This document shows positions 1-9,151 of a stretch of 17,254 bases of DNA, in pieces. Numbering within the stretch: the stretch's first letter is position 1; every line of letters starts with the position of its first letter. The notes beneath the pieces are model-generated. The model was not told where the DNA came from and did no database searches. It saw nothing but the letters and a program-made list of their open reading frames with translations. The DNA is from Stemphylium vesicarium (lineage: Eukaryota > Ascomycota > Dothideomycetes > Pleosporales > Pleosporaceae). The DNA is taken from positions 1 to 17,254 of the forward strand of contig QXCR01000320.1 of NCBI GenBank assembly GCA_004380135.1. Direction: 5' to 3'. The position numbers and the translations under genes are program-made.

Positions 1-2334
1 TGGCCGTATGCCGCACGCTACGCCACCGAACTCATCAATCACTACCCGACCACGGCTCTGGCTGAAGGCAAGACGCCTCGCCAGATGCTTCTTGAGTACA
101 TGGATACTCCAAATCCCGTCCCAAACCTCTGCGCTCTACGCAAGTTTGGTGAAGCTGGCTGGGTACATATTCCAGAACAGCGTCGCGTACAAAGCGACAA
201 GTTCTCAGCCCGCGCAACGAAGGCCTACTTCGTCGGCCGCGAGGGCTCTCGCATCTATCTCATGTGGGATCTTGATCATCAGAAGCTCATCCGTACGAGC
301 AGCGTCAAGTGGGCGACTGCTCCGCTTCTCGAAGTGCCTCACACTGCGACTCACGACAGCACAACAACGGACCTCGAGATTGCTAGCTCACCAGCCCAAT
401 CTACTCTACAGACACCTATGCTGTCACCAGAAATCATCTCAATAGTTCTAGGGACTAGGGGTGAGAGCAACGAATCTATTGCTGAAGAACTTAACGATTT
501 TCACTTACCTAAAGCTGGCTACGGCTACGACTTTAGAGGCCTTAATAGCCGCGAAGATATAGACAAGAGAGAGGCTCCTCGTCACCTTGATATCACTGCA
601 GACGAAGACGACCGTCTTATCCTTGATACGAGGAGGCGTCGTAAACCAACTGCAAAAGCCGCTCGTCTGACAACAGCAATCAGCCTCAAAAACGTCCCTC
701 TTACAGTGGCTCGCTGCTTTGCCAACGCTGCTAGCTATTCGGCTAGCGTCACTAGAGATGACCCTACCCTCCCTCCTGAACCTACCAGCGCGAAGCAGGC
801 ACGGCACCATCGCTTTGGCAAGCAATGGCTGCTTGCGGAGGCTGAAGAGTACCAATCGCATAACGACAACAGCACTTGGGAGACCGCATTGACTTTACCT
901 ACAGGCATCTATGCTCTCCCTACAAAGTGGATATACAAATACAAACTTAACGACGCTGGCAAGCTCGTACGCTTTAAAGCTCGGCTTGTCGTGTGTGGCA
1001 ACCGCCAGGACTTGGATTTCTGGCGCGAGACCTACGCCGCAGTCGCCCGCTCAACCACTCTCAAAGCATTACTCGCTCTCGTCGCAGCTCTAGACCTGGA
1101 GTGCGACCAACTCGACGTTGTCACGGCCTTTCTCAACGGCCATCTCGACAAGGGCGAAGACATCTACATTCGCCTACCTGACGGCAAGGTAGTCAAGCTC
1201 CGCAAGGCCTTGTACGGCCTACGTCGTTCACCGCGACTCTGGTATGAGGAGCTAGCCCGATACCTCGCATCAATTGGGTATCTGCCGATTGAGGCAGACC
1301 CATGCGTATTTATCAACACTGCGACAGGCGGCATCATACTCGCGTACGTTGACGATCTTGTCATGATTACGCGTACGAAAGAGGAGATGGCTGCTCTGAA
1401 GAAACTCGTACTCGGCAAGTACAAATGCCGCGACCTAGGCCCTATCTCTCACTATCTCGGCATTCGCATCCGCCGCGACCGCGCTCAACGAGCGATTGAG
1501 CTCTCTATGGAGTCGTATATTGAAAAACTCGCACACGACTTCAAACGCACTAATGCGCCAGCTCGTCATCACCCAATGGACCTCAAGGCGCTCAAACTTA
1601 AGCTCCAAGCTAAGGATAACCAAGCTCCGCCCCAACTTATACAGCGATATCAATCGCTTATTAGCAAGCTACTATATCCTACGTCGCAACTCCGCATAGA
1701 CGTTGCCTTCTATATCAGCTACCTCGCCCGCGCGATAAGCAATCTAATAGAAGATTACTATAACTACGCTCTATAAATTGTTAACTACCTTTACACGTAT
1801 AAGAATCTAGTCATATCCTTTAAGGCCCTATATAACTCGTCTAACCTATCTATTAATGTCTTCTCTAAGACCTCACCTCACCAAGACCTAGGACTCCACG
1901 CGTACAGCGATGCGTCGTTCGCCGACGCAGAGGACCGCAAGTCTACATCTAGCTACCTATTTAAGCTAGCAGGAGGCACTATTTGCTATAAATCGTGTAA
2001 GCAGCGTCTCGTCACTACCTCTACGACAGAGGCTGAATACGTTGGCCTCACGTACGCCGCCAAAGAGGCTACATGGCTCGCCCAATTGCTGAAGCAAGTC
2101 GGCTATCTCGGTCAAGACGCCCATCCTATTAAGCTCTACGGCGATAACCAACCGTCTATTGACCTCGTCGCCTCTGAGGGCCACCATGAGCGCACGAAAC
2201 ACGTTGATATCTACTACCATTACATCAAGGACCGCGTCAAGGACGGCCATCTAGCTCTCCAACATGTACGCACCTTTGAGATGGCTGCTAATAGACTTAC
2301 AAAGCCGCTTAACAAGCTAGCTCACTCTACCTAG
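1..2334 (+). pseudogene. Copia-A pol polyprotein, 3' part (integrase C-terminus, RT, RNase H), one internal stop
   Basis: A single reading frame enters from the left edge. Residues 1-28 read as the end of a copia integrase core (WPYAARYATELINHYP, then KTPRQM). The SH3-like integrase tail follows to about 320. Reverse transcriptase spans about 830-1560, with DVVTAFLNG near 1115, the catalytic YVDD at 1345-1356 and a YGLRRSPRLWYE motif. Copia RNase H follows from about 1890: DASFAD with its Asp at 1909, TTEAEY near 2029, GDNQPS near 2140 and TKHVDI near 2200. The frame ends with TAG at 2332-2334. It is broken once, by TAA at 1774-1776 between RT and RNase H, and reads on in the same frame afterwards, so a C-to-T change is likelier than an indel. 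DNA around 1620-1870 is rich in TA, as expected from RIP. Gag, protease and the integrase N-terminus lie outside the window. The family call is firm; activity is unlikely because of the stop. Confidence 0.93.
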
Positions 2335-2415
2335 GTTAGACAGATTAGTCTATACAAGCCTACTATCTCACCTATAATTCATAATCATTTCACAGCTATC
2401 TAAGCATCTCTCGCT

Positions 2416-2422
2416 AAGGGGG
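2416..2422 (+). other. Polypurine tract of Copia-A
   Basis: AAGGGGG lies just upstream of the 3' LTR, followed by TG and then the LTR start TGTTCG. Copia-B has the same arrangement (AGGGGG, TG, then TGTCAG), which supports this as the plus-strand priming site. Confidence 0.7.
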
Positions 2423-2424
2423 TG

Positions 2425-2577
2425 TGTTCGAGGGTACAGGTCACATGTGTACCTCTTTAGGACTAGCGTCTGTTCAGCTCGTTCCTTCTATATAGCCCGT
2501 TCTGATAGCTCACAACAACAATCAAGTTCGCATCTCATGAGCACATTTCATCACTTTTTAGCTATTCCTGTGTAACA
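2425..2577 (+). repeat. 3' LTR of Copia-A, about 153 bp
   Basis: The segment starts TGTTCGAGG directly after the polypurine tract and ends TGTGTAACA, giving the TGTT...AACA termini expected of an LTR. The boundaries are inferred by analogy with Copia-B, because the 5' LTR is outside the window. The end could also be read at 2581. The five bases after it (AACAT, 2578-2582) would be the right copy of the target duplication. A short TATATAG-like stretch near 2489 could be the promoter. Confidence 0.7.
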
Positions 2578-2894
2578 AACATCTTCGTTAGAGTCAAGAG
2601 CATCTAGCTCTGCAAAGGCTTCTTCCATAGTCATGCATGGACACGGTACAGCCAGTATCCTTGCGCTTGCCCCAGCATGCCGCGGCGGATTAACTCGGAT
2701 AGCACTACAACTAAATCTCAGCGTCTCCAAATCTTTGAGCGATCTTCTTGCATCCTCAGTTACAGCGTAGAGCCTCCGAGCTGCATTATTCTACACTTTC
2801 TTATGTGGTAGCAGGGGTGCAAAGCTATTGCGATTCTGAAGAGCTTTGTAACAAACGACTGTGTCGCAGGCCAAGCGCTGTCGGGAACCTTGTT
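2578..2894 (-). pseudogene. Unrecognised gene fragment trapped between two copia insertions
   Basis: Read on the minus strand from 2886 down to 2578, one frame is open for about 110 codons except for a TAG at 2791-2793, and it looks coding. It includes AARRLYAVTEDARRSLKDL and MTMEEAFAELDALDSNED. The frame runs into the Copia-A LTR on one side, where LTR sequence supplies the last codons before TGA at 2551-2553, and into the Copia-B target site on the other, where stops appear. Both ends of the gene are therefore missing. I find no start codon in the upstream part and no continuation of the frame on the far side of Copia-B. The family is not recognised. It may be a host gene or part of another mobile element. 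The TAG fits a CAG-to-TAG RIP change. Confidence 0.45.
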
Positions 2895-2899
2895 ACTAA
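2895..2899. repeat. Left target-site duplication of Copia-B (ACTAA)
   Basis: ACTAA immediately precedes the 5' LTR and is repeated exactly at 8400-8404 after the 3' LTR. A 5-bp duplication is the normal size for copia integrase. Confidence 0.93.
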
Positions 2900-3073
2900 T
2901 GTCAGCATGGCACCCTAGTTCACAAGGTACATGTGAACTGTATCTTTCACGTGACCCTTCGTCACCTGCTTACTCATCTTAGTTGTGTATATAATCACTC
3001 TCTATAGCTCTCTTAATACAACAACCTTCTACCTTCTCTTATATCTTCTACTTAGACCGTACCACATTTAACA
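2900..3073 (+). repeat. 5' LTR of Copia-B (174 bp)
   Basis: It begins TGTCAGCATGG and ends TTTAACA, and it aligns without gaps to 8226-8399 at a constant offset of 5326. The first 81 bases are identical. Differences sit at 2981, 3014, 3031, 3040, 3043, 3054, 3069 and 3070, and at each one this copy has T or A where the 3' copy has C or G. Confidence 0.97.
2988..2994 (+). promoter_or_regulatory. TATA box in the Copia-B 5' LTR
   Basis: TATATAA, conserved at 8314-8320 in the 3' LTR, is placed 80 bases before the LTR end. This fits a promoter that starts the genomic RNA within the LTR. No start site can be read directly. Confidence 0.5.
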
Positions 3074-3083
3074 GTTATGAGCC
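3074..3083 (+). other. Primer-binding site matching the initiator tRNA-Met 5' half
   Basis: GTTATGAGCC follows the 5' LTR with no gap. It is the reverse complement of GGCTCATAAC, the anticodon stem and loop of eukaryotic initiator tRNA-Met as I know it. Drosophila copia is primed by a 5' half of this tRNA cut in the anticodon loop, and the start of this site at that same point fits that mechanism. The match weakens after ten bases, possibly through later mutation. Confidence 0.6.
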
Positions 3084-3381
3084 TAGTATCCCCGCACCAC
3101 GCTGCGATACTTAAATAAGATCGTTCACTCTTTTAATTGCATCACACGTTGTATACGTTGCGATCATCCTCGCGTTGTTGCACGCTTGACTGCCGTCGCA
3201 TCGCGCAACTCTCTGAGATTGTTTCTCACACTCATCAAGGCTAAGTCTTTGATATCCTTCGACCACACTTCACGTTGTGATCGTCCTCGCGTCGCTGCAC
3301 GCATCTTGTTGTTTCATTACAATACTCTTGAGGTTTTGCCTCGTCTTCTCTGCCGACAAGCAAGGCAGCTCTTTCGCCATT
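3084..3381 (+). other. Copia-B leader with an imperfect direct repeat
   Basis: This is untranslated sequence between the primer-binding site and the gag start. Two similar blocks, about 3161-3185 and 3278-3302, share the core TCCTCGCGT followed by TGCACGC and differ by C/T and G/A changes. They may be remnants of a tandem duplication or a packaging structure. No gene is seen here. Confidence 0.45.
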
Positions 3382-4191
3382 ATGGCAACCACTACTAGCA
3401 CCGATGCTCGTGCTACCACTGTTCTCCAAGGCCCAGCTGACTGGACACCTTGGTATGCTGCCAAACGACGATACGCTACAATCAAAGGCGTATGGCAGTC
3501 CTGCGACCCTGACTCTAATACGGAAACTCCACGACCTGTTGCAGAGCCGTCTGATGACAGCCCCGCAGATGTGTGGAAGATCTGGGAGATCAAAACCAGA
3601 CGTCAAGAGTCGATCATAAAGGCGATCGGTAAGGTTAATCTTAAGATCTTACGCACCGTCGCAATAACGCATGTCCACCTAATTAATAGGGCGGAGCATG
3701 ACGATCCTTGGAGTCAGCTTACGACGCTCCGAAAGCACTTCAAGGTCACGGACCAACAGCGCAGGCTAGAGCTTGCTACCCAGTACAGCGATATTCAGAA
3801 GAAGCCAAAGAACAAGAGCGTTCAAGCCTGGCTGGATGAATACTCGCAAATCACATCTCAATGTGCCCAAGAGAACATGCCAGAGATGACAGAAACTCGA
3901 TCGCAGTGGCGATTCATTCATGCTGTACGAGATTCTGGGGACGAGGCATGGGCGCAAGCGCAGTTCCTTGCTATGGAGCAAGGAGAGGCAAGTGACGTTT
4001 TGCCGACACCAACTCTCCAAGACTTGATTAGTCGCTATCGAAGAACGGTACCGACGACTCAACACTTAGCAAAGACGCTAGGCAGCTTTACATCGCAGTC
4101 TAGCCTGTTGATTATAGAGCCGAAGCTAAGAAAACGTCCGAAAAAGGACCACTCAAAATGCGTATGCGGACTTTATCTATTAATACTTTAG
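3382..4191 (+). pseudogene. Copia-B gag, truncated by a stop at the zinc knuckle
   Basis: The first ATG in the frame is at 3382 (MATTTSTDARATT); the frame is open upstream but has no ATG there. The product would be the capsid protein. It shows the usual copia gag features: WTPWYAAKRRYATIKGVW near the start, a helical central region with LTTLRKHFKVTDQQRRLELA and QAWLDEYSQITSQC, and FIHAVRD further on. A basic stretch (KLRKRPKKDHSKCVCG) then leads into a CxCG motif like the first half of a CCHC knuckle. TAG at 4189-4191 interrupts it just before CFTLN, which would supply the last Cys, and the expected His is not visible. The same frame continues into the decayed protease region, so gag and pol were originally one polyprotein. 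Confidence 0.85.
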
Positions 4192-4899
4192 TGCTTCACG
4201 CTTAATACTAAGGCTGAAGGCAGGCGAAAGGACTTTAAGCCTTCTACAAAGGCTTTATCTTAGCTGATTGAGGCCTTTCGCAACAAGGACACTCTCAAGA
4301 AGGCCAAGAAGGCCTATAAGGACGCAGGCGTTCGGTGGACGTTTGATGTGGAGAAAGCTAAGGCTGAGCTAGCTAAACGAAAGAACCCCGCATCACGTCA
4401 GACCCACGAAACCGACACTAGTTCAGACTGCAGCTTAGATGGATACGCGTCAAATGCAGCCTACGTCATACAACTATTGCAGTCAAACTCTGCATCATCG
4501 TTGCACGATTGATTACTGAAGAACTAATGGGTGATGGACCCTGGTTCGGATGTCCACATCTGTAATAGGATAGGTGTTAATTAGAAGTAGACTAGGCTTC
4601 CTTTCTTCTAAGATACTATATAAGTAGGCTATAACTCGTATTAAATTAAGGCTTAGGGAGAAGTAACTCTTAGTATAAGAAGAGGTAATAAGACATTCTT
4701 AATTATACTTAAAAAAGTAGTATATATTCTAAGATTTATTACTAATATCTTTAGTCTTAGTAGTTATAAGAAGATTTACTTTAACTTAAAGATAAATAGA
4801 CTCTTTAAGAAAGATAAGTCTTAGGTCTTCTCTAATCTTAAATAAGTTAGAGGTTACTAGTTCTTAAACGCTTAAGACGCTAGACAGCCGTTTCAGGCT
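4192..4899 (+). pseudogene. Copia-B gag C-terminus and protease region, heavily RIP-mutated
   Basis: This is the same frame as gag, continuing without indels but with stops at 4261, 4510, 4525, 4582, 4588, 4609 and several more up to about 4880. A Lys/Ala-rich gag tail (KKAKKAYKDAGVRWTFDVEK) is readable to about 4500. At 4528-4560 WVMDPGSDVHICN is a copia aspartic protease active-site region (D-x-G-S). Between 4580 and 4885 the DNA becomes extremely TA-rich, yet copia protease-end landmarks survive (VVYILRFITNIFSLS, then YFNLK). C-to-T and G-to-A mutation explains the stops. No functional protease can be made from this copy. Confidence 0.85.
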
Positions 4900-5211
4900 A
4901 TGACAACTGACTCAACACACGCGAAGTCACCGCAAGTTGTCACTGCAATGCAAGCACATCGTGTGCTTGGACACCCTAGCTATCAAGCTATCGAGCATCT
5001 CAAAGACTCGACTACAGGCCTTAGAGTAGGCACTAATGGCAGAGGTGATCAATGGACAGATGCATGTATCTCATGCATCAAGGGAAAGATGAAGGAAGAC
5101 GTCAGTCGACGACCACGCGCTAACAAAGCCTGTCGCCCGTTTTATCGCATCATCATAGACATCATTCAACTCCAGAAGCATGGTGAGGCATGCTACAACG
5201 GAGATGTCTAG
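4900..5211 (+). pseudogene. Copia-B integrase N-terminal zinc-binding domain
   Basis: The frame reopens at about 4880 and includes the GAG-pre-integrase HHCC motif: HRVLGHPS with His at 4957 and 4972, then CISCIKGK with Cys at 5065 and 5074. IIDIIQL follows, where the Asp at 5158 is the first catalytic residue of the integrase core. TAG at 5209-5211 breaks the frame. The sequence resumes in the same frame with ALHAVCEYTKLHE, so this is a point change inside the integrase core and not a gene boundary. The ATG at 4900 is an internal Met. Confidence 0.88.
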
Positions 5212-8142
5212 GCACTGCATGCAGTGTGTGAGTACACAAAGCTTCATGAAATTTGTACTCTTAAGGATCGACATAAGGCTACTGTCGTTCCTGCGATCAC
5301 TCGACTCATCAACAAGATTGAGCGGGTATATGGCTACCAAGTAGCTATAGTCTTCATGGATGGAGACGTTGGATATGGACGAGCTGAAGCCAATTTAGGC
5401 TCTTCTGCTCAGGAGGTCCTTACATCGGCCGGCATCAAAGTTGAGATGAGATCTCCAGACACTCCTGCACAGCTCGGGGGTGCTGAACGAGCCGGAGCGA
5501 CTATTGTCACTGTTGCCAGGGTTCTTCGAATCCATGCTGGTCTACCGAAGACCTTAGCCAATGAGCTAGTTTGCACAGCAGCCAGACTACTCAACATTAC
5601 GCCTACGAGATCTATCGACTGGCGTACACCGAATGAGATGGTCACTGGCGTCCGTCCAGACCTCTCACGACTCCACGCTATTGGAAGCCGTGGATTTGTG
5701 CTCAACAAGCACCTGCCAAGAGGAGACAAGCTCGAAGACCGCACCTTTGAGGGATTCCTTCTTGGATACGACGCCTCGAACATCTATCGAATATGGCTAC
5801 CTGCCACAAATCGCGTTATCCGCGTACGCGACGTACGCTTCGTTGATGAGCTTTATGAGAAGAGGCCCACAACACAGCATGTGGAGTCTCAGATCGTCGA
5901 GACTGTCCACATTCCTGAGGAGGAATACGATGGAGACACCATTATCGTGGCACAGCCTATACGACAGCGACAGGAAGCAGTCACTACGCGTGTCTCACCT
6001 CCAGCCCATGTCGCCGAGGATGAGTACGATGGTGACGCTATTGCAGTGTATCAGAAGCCTGTTCGTCAGCTCTTCTCTCCATCTCCTACACCCACTTTCG
6101 AAGGACAAGATCGAAGTCCTTCACCTGATCTAGTTGAACAACAACTACTGCAGGAATCCTCTGCTTTAGTGGACCCATCTCCACACAAGACACCTGGGGG
6201 GTGGAATGACTATAAGGACGCAGACACGATCAGAGTAGATGTACCAACGCGCGGACTTGACGCGCATCAGTTATATATTCCAGATCGACGACAGAATAAT
6301 GCTCCGCAACGACGAGATCCAGAACTCTCGCAGGACAACATCGTCACTAGCAGAAGACGCCGCCAAGCGCACTTCATTGAGGCTAGTCCTTCGACTAAGT
6401 ACTATGCCTTTGCTGCTATGATGCAGCAATCTCTTGAGGCTACATCTCTTGCCTCACAACCTAGGATCAAGCGTGATCCTACTCGCATTCATCGCGATGA
6501 TCTTCTTCCTCCACCACGTCACTGGAACGAGCTGAAACGTCACGCTCACAGAAAGCAATTTGAAGCTGCTACTGTAGCAGAATTCAACAGCTGCTGGAAG
6601 AAGGGCACCTTTGTCAAGTCAGATATCACAGCAGATCAAGCAGATGCTGTACCCCTGATGTGGGTATTCACCTACAAGTTTGATGAAGATGGGTATCTTC
6701 TTAAACACAAAGCCCGCCTTGTTGTCCGTGGAGACCTGCAAGCGCAGTATGGCGACACGTACGCAGCTACTCTCGCCGCCCGCCTCTTCCGAGCTCTTAT
6801 GGCCCTTGCTTGTGCTTTCAACCTTAAGGCCATGCAATACGATGTGCCAAACGCGTTTCTTAATGCTCTCTTGGATCGTACTCTCTATGTGAAAACTCCA
6901 GATGGTTTCCAAGACCAGTATGGCAAAACTCTCCGTCTTCTACGAGCCTTGTATGGCTTGAAAGAAGCCCCTCGCCTGTGGGCTCTACACTTCCAAGCTT
7001 CACTGCGAAAGCTTGGCCTACACCCTGTTCATGGCTTTCCATGCCTCTGGATGAACAACAGGATCATTCTCTTCTTCTACGTGGACGACATCATCATCCT
7101 CTATCACCCTGACTACCAAGAGGATTTCGAGCAGCTTGAACGACAGCTTATTAAGCTCTACAATCTCCGTCAAATTGGCGATGCCAGATGGTTCCTTGGT
7201 ATCCGAGTTGAGCGCGTTCTTGCTTGCCGCCAGCTCTACCTAGTCCAGGATGCTTTCATCAACAAGGTCTGCACTAAGTTTGACCTTATCCGCGCTAATC
7301 GAAGATACCCCTCCACGCCTCTCTCTTCTACTTCGAGGCTTGCACTCTATGATGGCATCTCTGAGCCATTAAACACTAAGACTTACCAACGCCTTGTAGG
7401 CAACCTGGCCTACATCGAAGTCATGACGCGACCTGACGTCGCACACGCTCACTCGGTCCTTGCAAGGTTTCTCACGAACCCAGGACCAATCCACCTCTCT
7501 GAGATCACGCACGTGTGGCAATACCTGTACGGTACTCGATACCTTGCCATCAGTGCTAGAGGGGGTGAGCCTACTCAGACCTATGCCACCAAAATCGACT
7601 CAACAACTCCTACCTTCTTTGGTGCTGCTGATGCATCATTTGGAGACGATGTTGAGACTCGTCGATCGTCTGCTGGATACGTCTTTATGCTCTACGGCAT
7701 GCCTATTGACTGGAAAGCCACTGTGCTTCGGTCAGTCACTCGTTCTACCACTGAAGCAGAGCTGTATGCTCTCTCAGCTGCTGGCGTTGAATCACAATAC
7801 TGGGATCGCTTTTGCCGCAACATCGGCTTCACGCTTCATACCAAAAAGGCTCTCTGGTGTGACAATGCGCAGACCGTACGCCTTGTCGAAGGTGACGCTG
7901 ATCGCATCCAAACGAAGCTTCGCCATGTTGATATCCACCAAATGTGGCTTCGCCAGGAGGTAGACTCTGGAAGAATCACCGTCGAGTGGAAGCCTACTGC
8001 TGAGATGCCTGCTGATGGCTTCACGAAGCTGCTTCCTCGACAGAAACACGAAAACTTCATACGCCAGCTTGGCCTGAAGGACATTCATCACCTTATTGTC
8101 AAGAACTCTCCTTCTCCTTTACCTCTTGCTCAGTTGGATTAG
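5212..8142 (+). CDS. Copia-B pol: integrase core, reverse transcriptase, RNase H (open, no intact start)
   Basis: This is one uninterrupted frame of about 975 codons. The integrase core continues with FMDGDVGYG (Asp at 5359) and GGAERAG (Glu at 5485), giving the second and third members of the DDE triad, then WRTPNEM and an SH3-like tail to about 5860. A Pro/Ser-rich linker follows, with EEYDGDTI and a second copy DEYDGDAI (5925-6060). RT runs about 6520-7270, with the catalytic YVDD at 7078-7089 and YGLKEAPRLW. RNase H runs about 7610-8090: DASFGDD (Asp at 7630), TTEAELYAL (Glu at 7753), CDNAQTV (Asp at 7861), RHVDIHQMW and ADGFTKLL. It stops with TAG at 8140. The catalytic residues I can check are present. 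It cannot be translated as part of a gag-pol precursor here because of the upstream stops, but this half is nearly undamaged. Confidence 0.93.
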   Translation, partial: ALHAVCEYTKLHEICTLKDRHKATVVPAITRLINKIERVYGYQVAIVFMDGDVGYGRAEANLGSSAQEVLTSAGIKVEMRSPDTPAQLGGAERAGATIVTVARVLRIHAGLPKTLANELVCTAARLLNITPTRSIDWRTPNEMVTGVRPDLSRLHAIGSRGFVLNKHLPRGDKLEDRTFEGFLLGYDASNIYRIWLPATNRVIRVRDVRFVDELYEKRPTTQHVESQIVETVHIPEEEYDGDTIIVAQPIRQRQEAVTTRVSPPAHVAEDEYDGDAIAVYQKPVRQLFSPSPTPTFEGQDRSPSPDLVEQQLLQESSALVDPSPHKTPGGWNDYKDADTIRVDVPTRGLDAHQLYIPDRRQNNAPQRRDPELSQDNIVTSRRRRQAHFIEASPSTKYYAFAAMMQQSLEATSLASQPRIKRDPTRIHRDDLLPPPRHWNELKRHAHRKQFEAATVAEFNSCWKKGTFVKSDITADQADAVPLMWVFTYKFDEDGYLLKHKARLVVRGDLQAQYGDTYAATLAARLFRALMALACAFNLKAMQYDVPNAFLNALLDRTLYVKTPDGFQDQYGKTLRLLRALYGLKEAPRLWALHFQASLRKLGLHPVHGFPCLWMNNRIILFFYVDDIIILYHPDYQEDFEQLERQLIKLYNLRQIGDARWFLGIRVERVLACRQLYLVQDAFINKVCTKFDLIRANRRYPSTPLSSTSRLALYDGISEPLNTKTYQRLVGNLAYIEVMTRPDVAHAHSVLARFLTNPGPIHLSEITHVWQYLYGTRYLAISARGGEPTQTYATKIDSTTPTFFGAADASFGDDVETRRSSAGYVFMLYGMPIDWKATVLRSVTRSTTEAELYALSAAGVESQYWDRFCRNIGFTLHTKKALWCDNAQTVRLVEGDADRIQTKLRHVDIHQMWLRQEVDSGRITVEWKPTAEMPADGFTKLLPRQKHENFIRQLGLKDIHHLIVKNSPSPLPLAQLD

Positions 8143-8225
8143 CTGCGCGACGCGCGCACGCGTTTCACTCTTGACGTTTTTCCTGTTTATGAGGCCTCCA
8201 TCCAACATGGATACTTCAGGGGGTG
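8143..8225 (+). other. Copia-B 3' untranslated region and polypurine tract
   Basis: This is a short spacer after the pol stop. AGGGGG at 8218-8223 followed by TG abuts the 3' LTR and is the likely plus-strand primer site. Confidence 0.7.
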
Positions 8226-8399
8226 TGTCAGCATGGCACCCTAGTTCACAAGGTACATGTGAACTGTATCTTTCACGTGACCCTTCGTCACCTGCTTACT
8301 CATCTTGGTTGTGTATATAATCACTCTCTATAGCTCTCTCAATACAACAACCTTCTGCCTTCTCTCATGTCTTCTACTTGGACCGTACCACATTCGACA
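8226..8399 (+). repeat. 3' LTR of Copia-B (174 bp)
   Basis: It begins TGTCAGCATGG and ends TTCGACA. It has the same length as the 5' LTR and contains the same TATATAA at 8314-8320. It keeps C or G at all eight positions where the two copies differ, so it looks like the less mutated copy. Confidence 0.97.
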
Positions 8400-8404
8400 A
8401 CTAA
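8400..8404. repeat. Right target-site duplication of Copia-B (ACTAA)
   Basis: An exact copy of 2895-2899, directly after the 3' LTR. Confidence 0.93.
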
Positions 8405-9151
8405 TAACGCCGTACGATGACCTTTATATAAGCTCAGCTAGGATGCTACATTCAATACAACATACACTCTTTCGTGGTTTTTCTGTCCACAATACCAGCA
8501 CCCGACCGTGCGACATAAGATAATTGTCAGATTGAGAAGTTGAGAGAGAAGGGTCACTTCCGTGAGTGGCGACGCGCTGCACCAAGGATGTGGTATGATT
8601 CCGTTCGGACGCGAAAGTTGTCAGGGTGTGAGCGGTGTCCATCCATCGAGTCATATACCGTCCGTCTTGTTGGTATCCAATAGAAAGGGTTTGCCGTGCA
8701 ATTCTGGACCGGTGAGTACCACTATGCCTATCTTGGATGGCAGTGAGTAATCAAAAGGTCCATGCATACAATCGGCCCACTTATACAGAGATGATCCATG
8801 CAATAGGATCAGGGTGGGACTTTTGACGTGGTTGTTGGGATGTCTAAGCCTCAGTGGCGATGAGGGGATAAGGAAGAATGTGATTCGTTCAATCAGTACA
8901 CGCTTACTCAGACAAGATTTAGACTCTGCAGATACCTCACCTTGGTTGGTCAGAGTATCGAGGAGACAACTAACCGACGGCATTGCTAATGAACGCTAAT
9001 ACTATTCAGGTACGATTCCCATTCATCCAAAGAGACTTAGCCTAGGATTAAAAGTCGCCTGCTTACAAACACCAGAAGCTGCAAGTGCATGAGAGTGAAA
9101 GGGTCACGCGCTTCGCCACAAAGACCGTGCGCTCAGCTCTTAATGTAATAT
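8405..9151. other. Unique flank without a recognised gene
   Basis: The first hundred bases contain TTTATATAAG (8421-8430) and then an unremarkable leader-like stretch, which could be an old promoter or LTR remnant. On the minus strand 8651-8983 is an open frame of 110 codons (for example FDYSLPSKIGIVVLTGPEL near its end) that reads reasonably as protein but matches no family I know. It is too short and isolated to call a gene. Base composition is balanced, and RIP-like TA enrichment is not obvious, unlike the neighbouring mobile elements. Confidence 0.3.

Larger units (their letters stand above)
2900..8399 (+). mobile_element. Copia-B: complete Ty1/copia LTR retrotransposon, 5500 bp
   Basis: The element has two 174-bp LTRs (2900-3073 and 8226-8399), a perfect ACTAA target duplication, a primer-binding site at 3074, a polypurine tract at 8218-8223, and a gag-pol in one frame with the copia order protease, integrase, RT, RNase H. 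The order integrase before RT separates it from gypsy elements. Its left third is damaged: stops at 4189, 4261, 4510 and 4525, many between 4582 and 4890, and one at 5209. The right part is open from 5212 to 8142. The LTRs differ at eight positions, all transitions with the 5' copy carrying T or A. It is therefore full-length but non-autonomous as read. Confidence 0.97.

Noticed and set aside
5409..5783. 124-codon minus-strand open frame within Copia-B
   Set aside because: It is the complement of the integrase core, which carries clear catalytic motifs on the plus strand.
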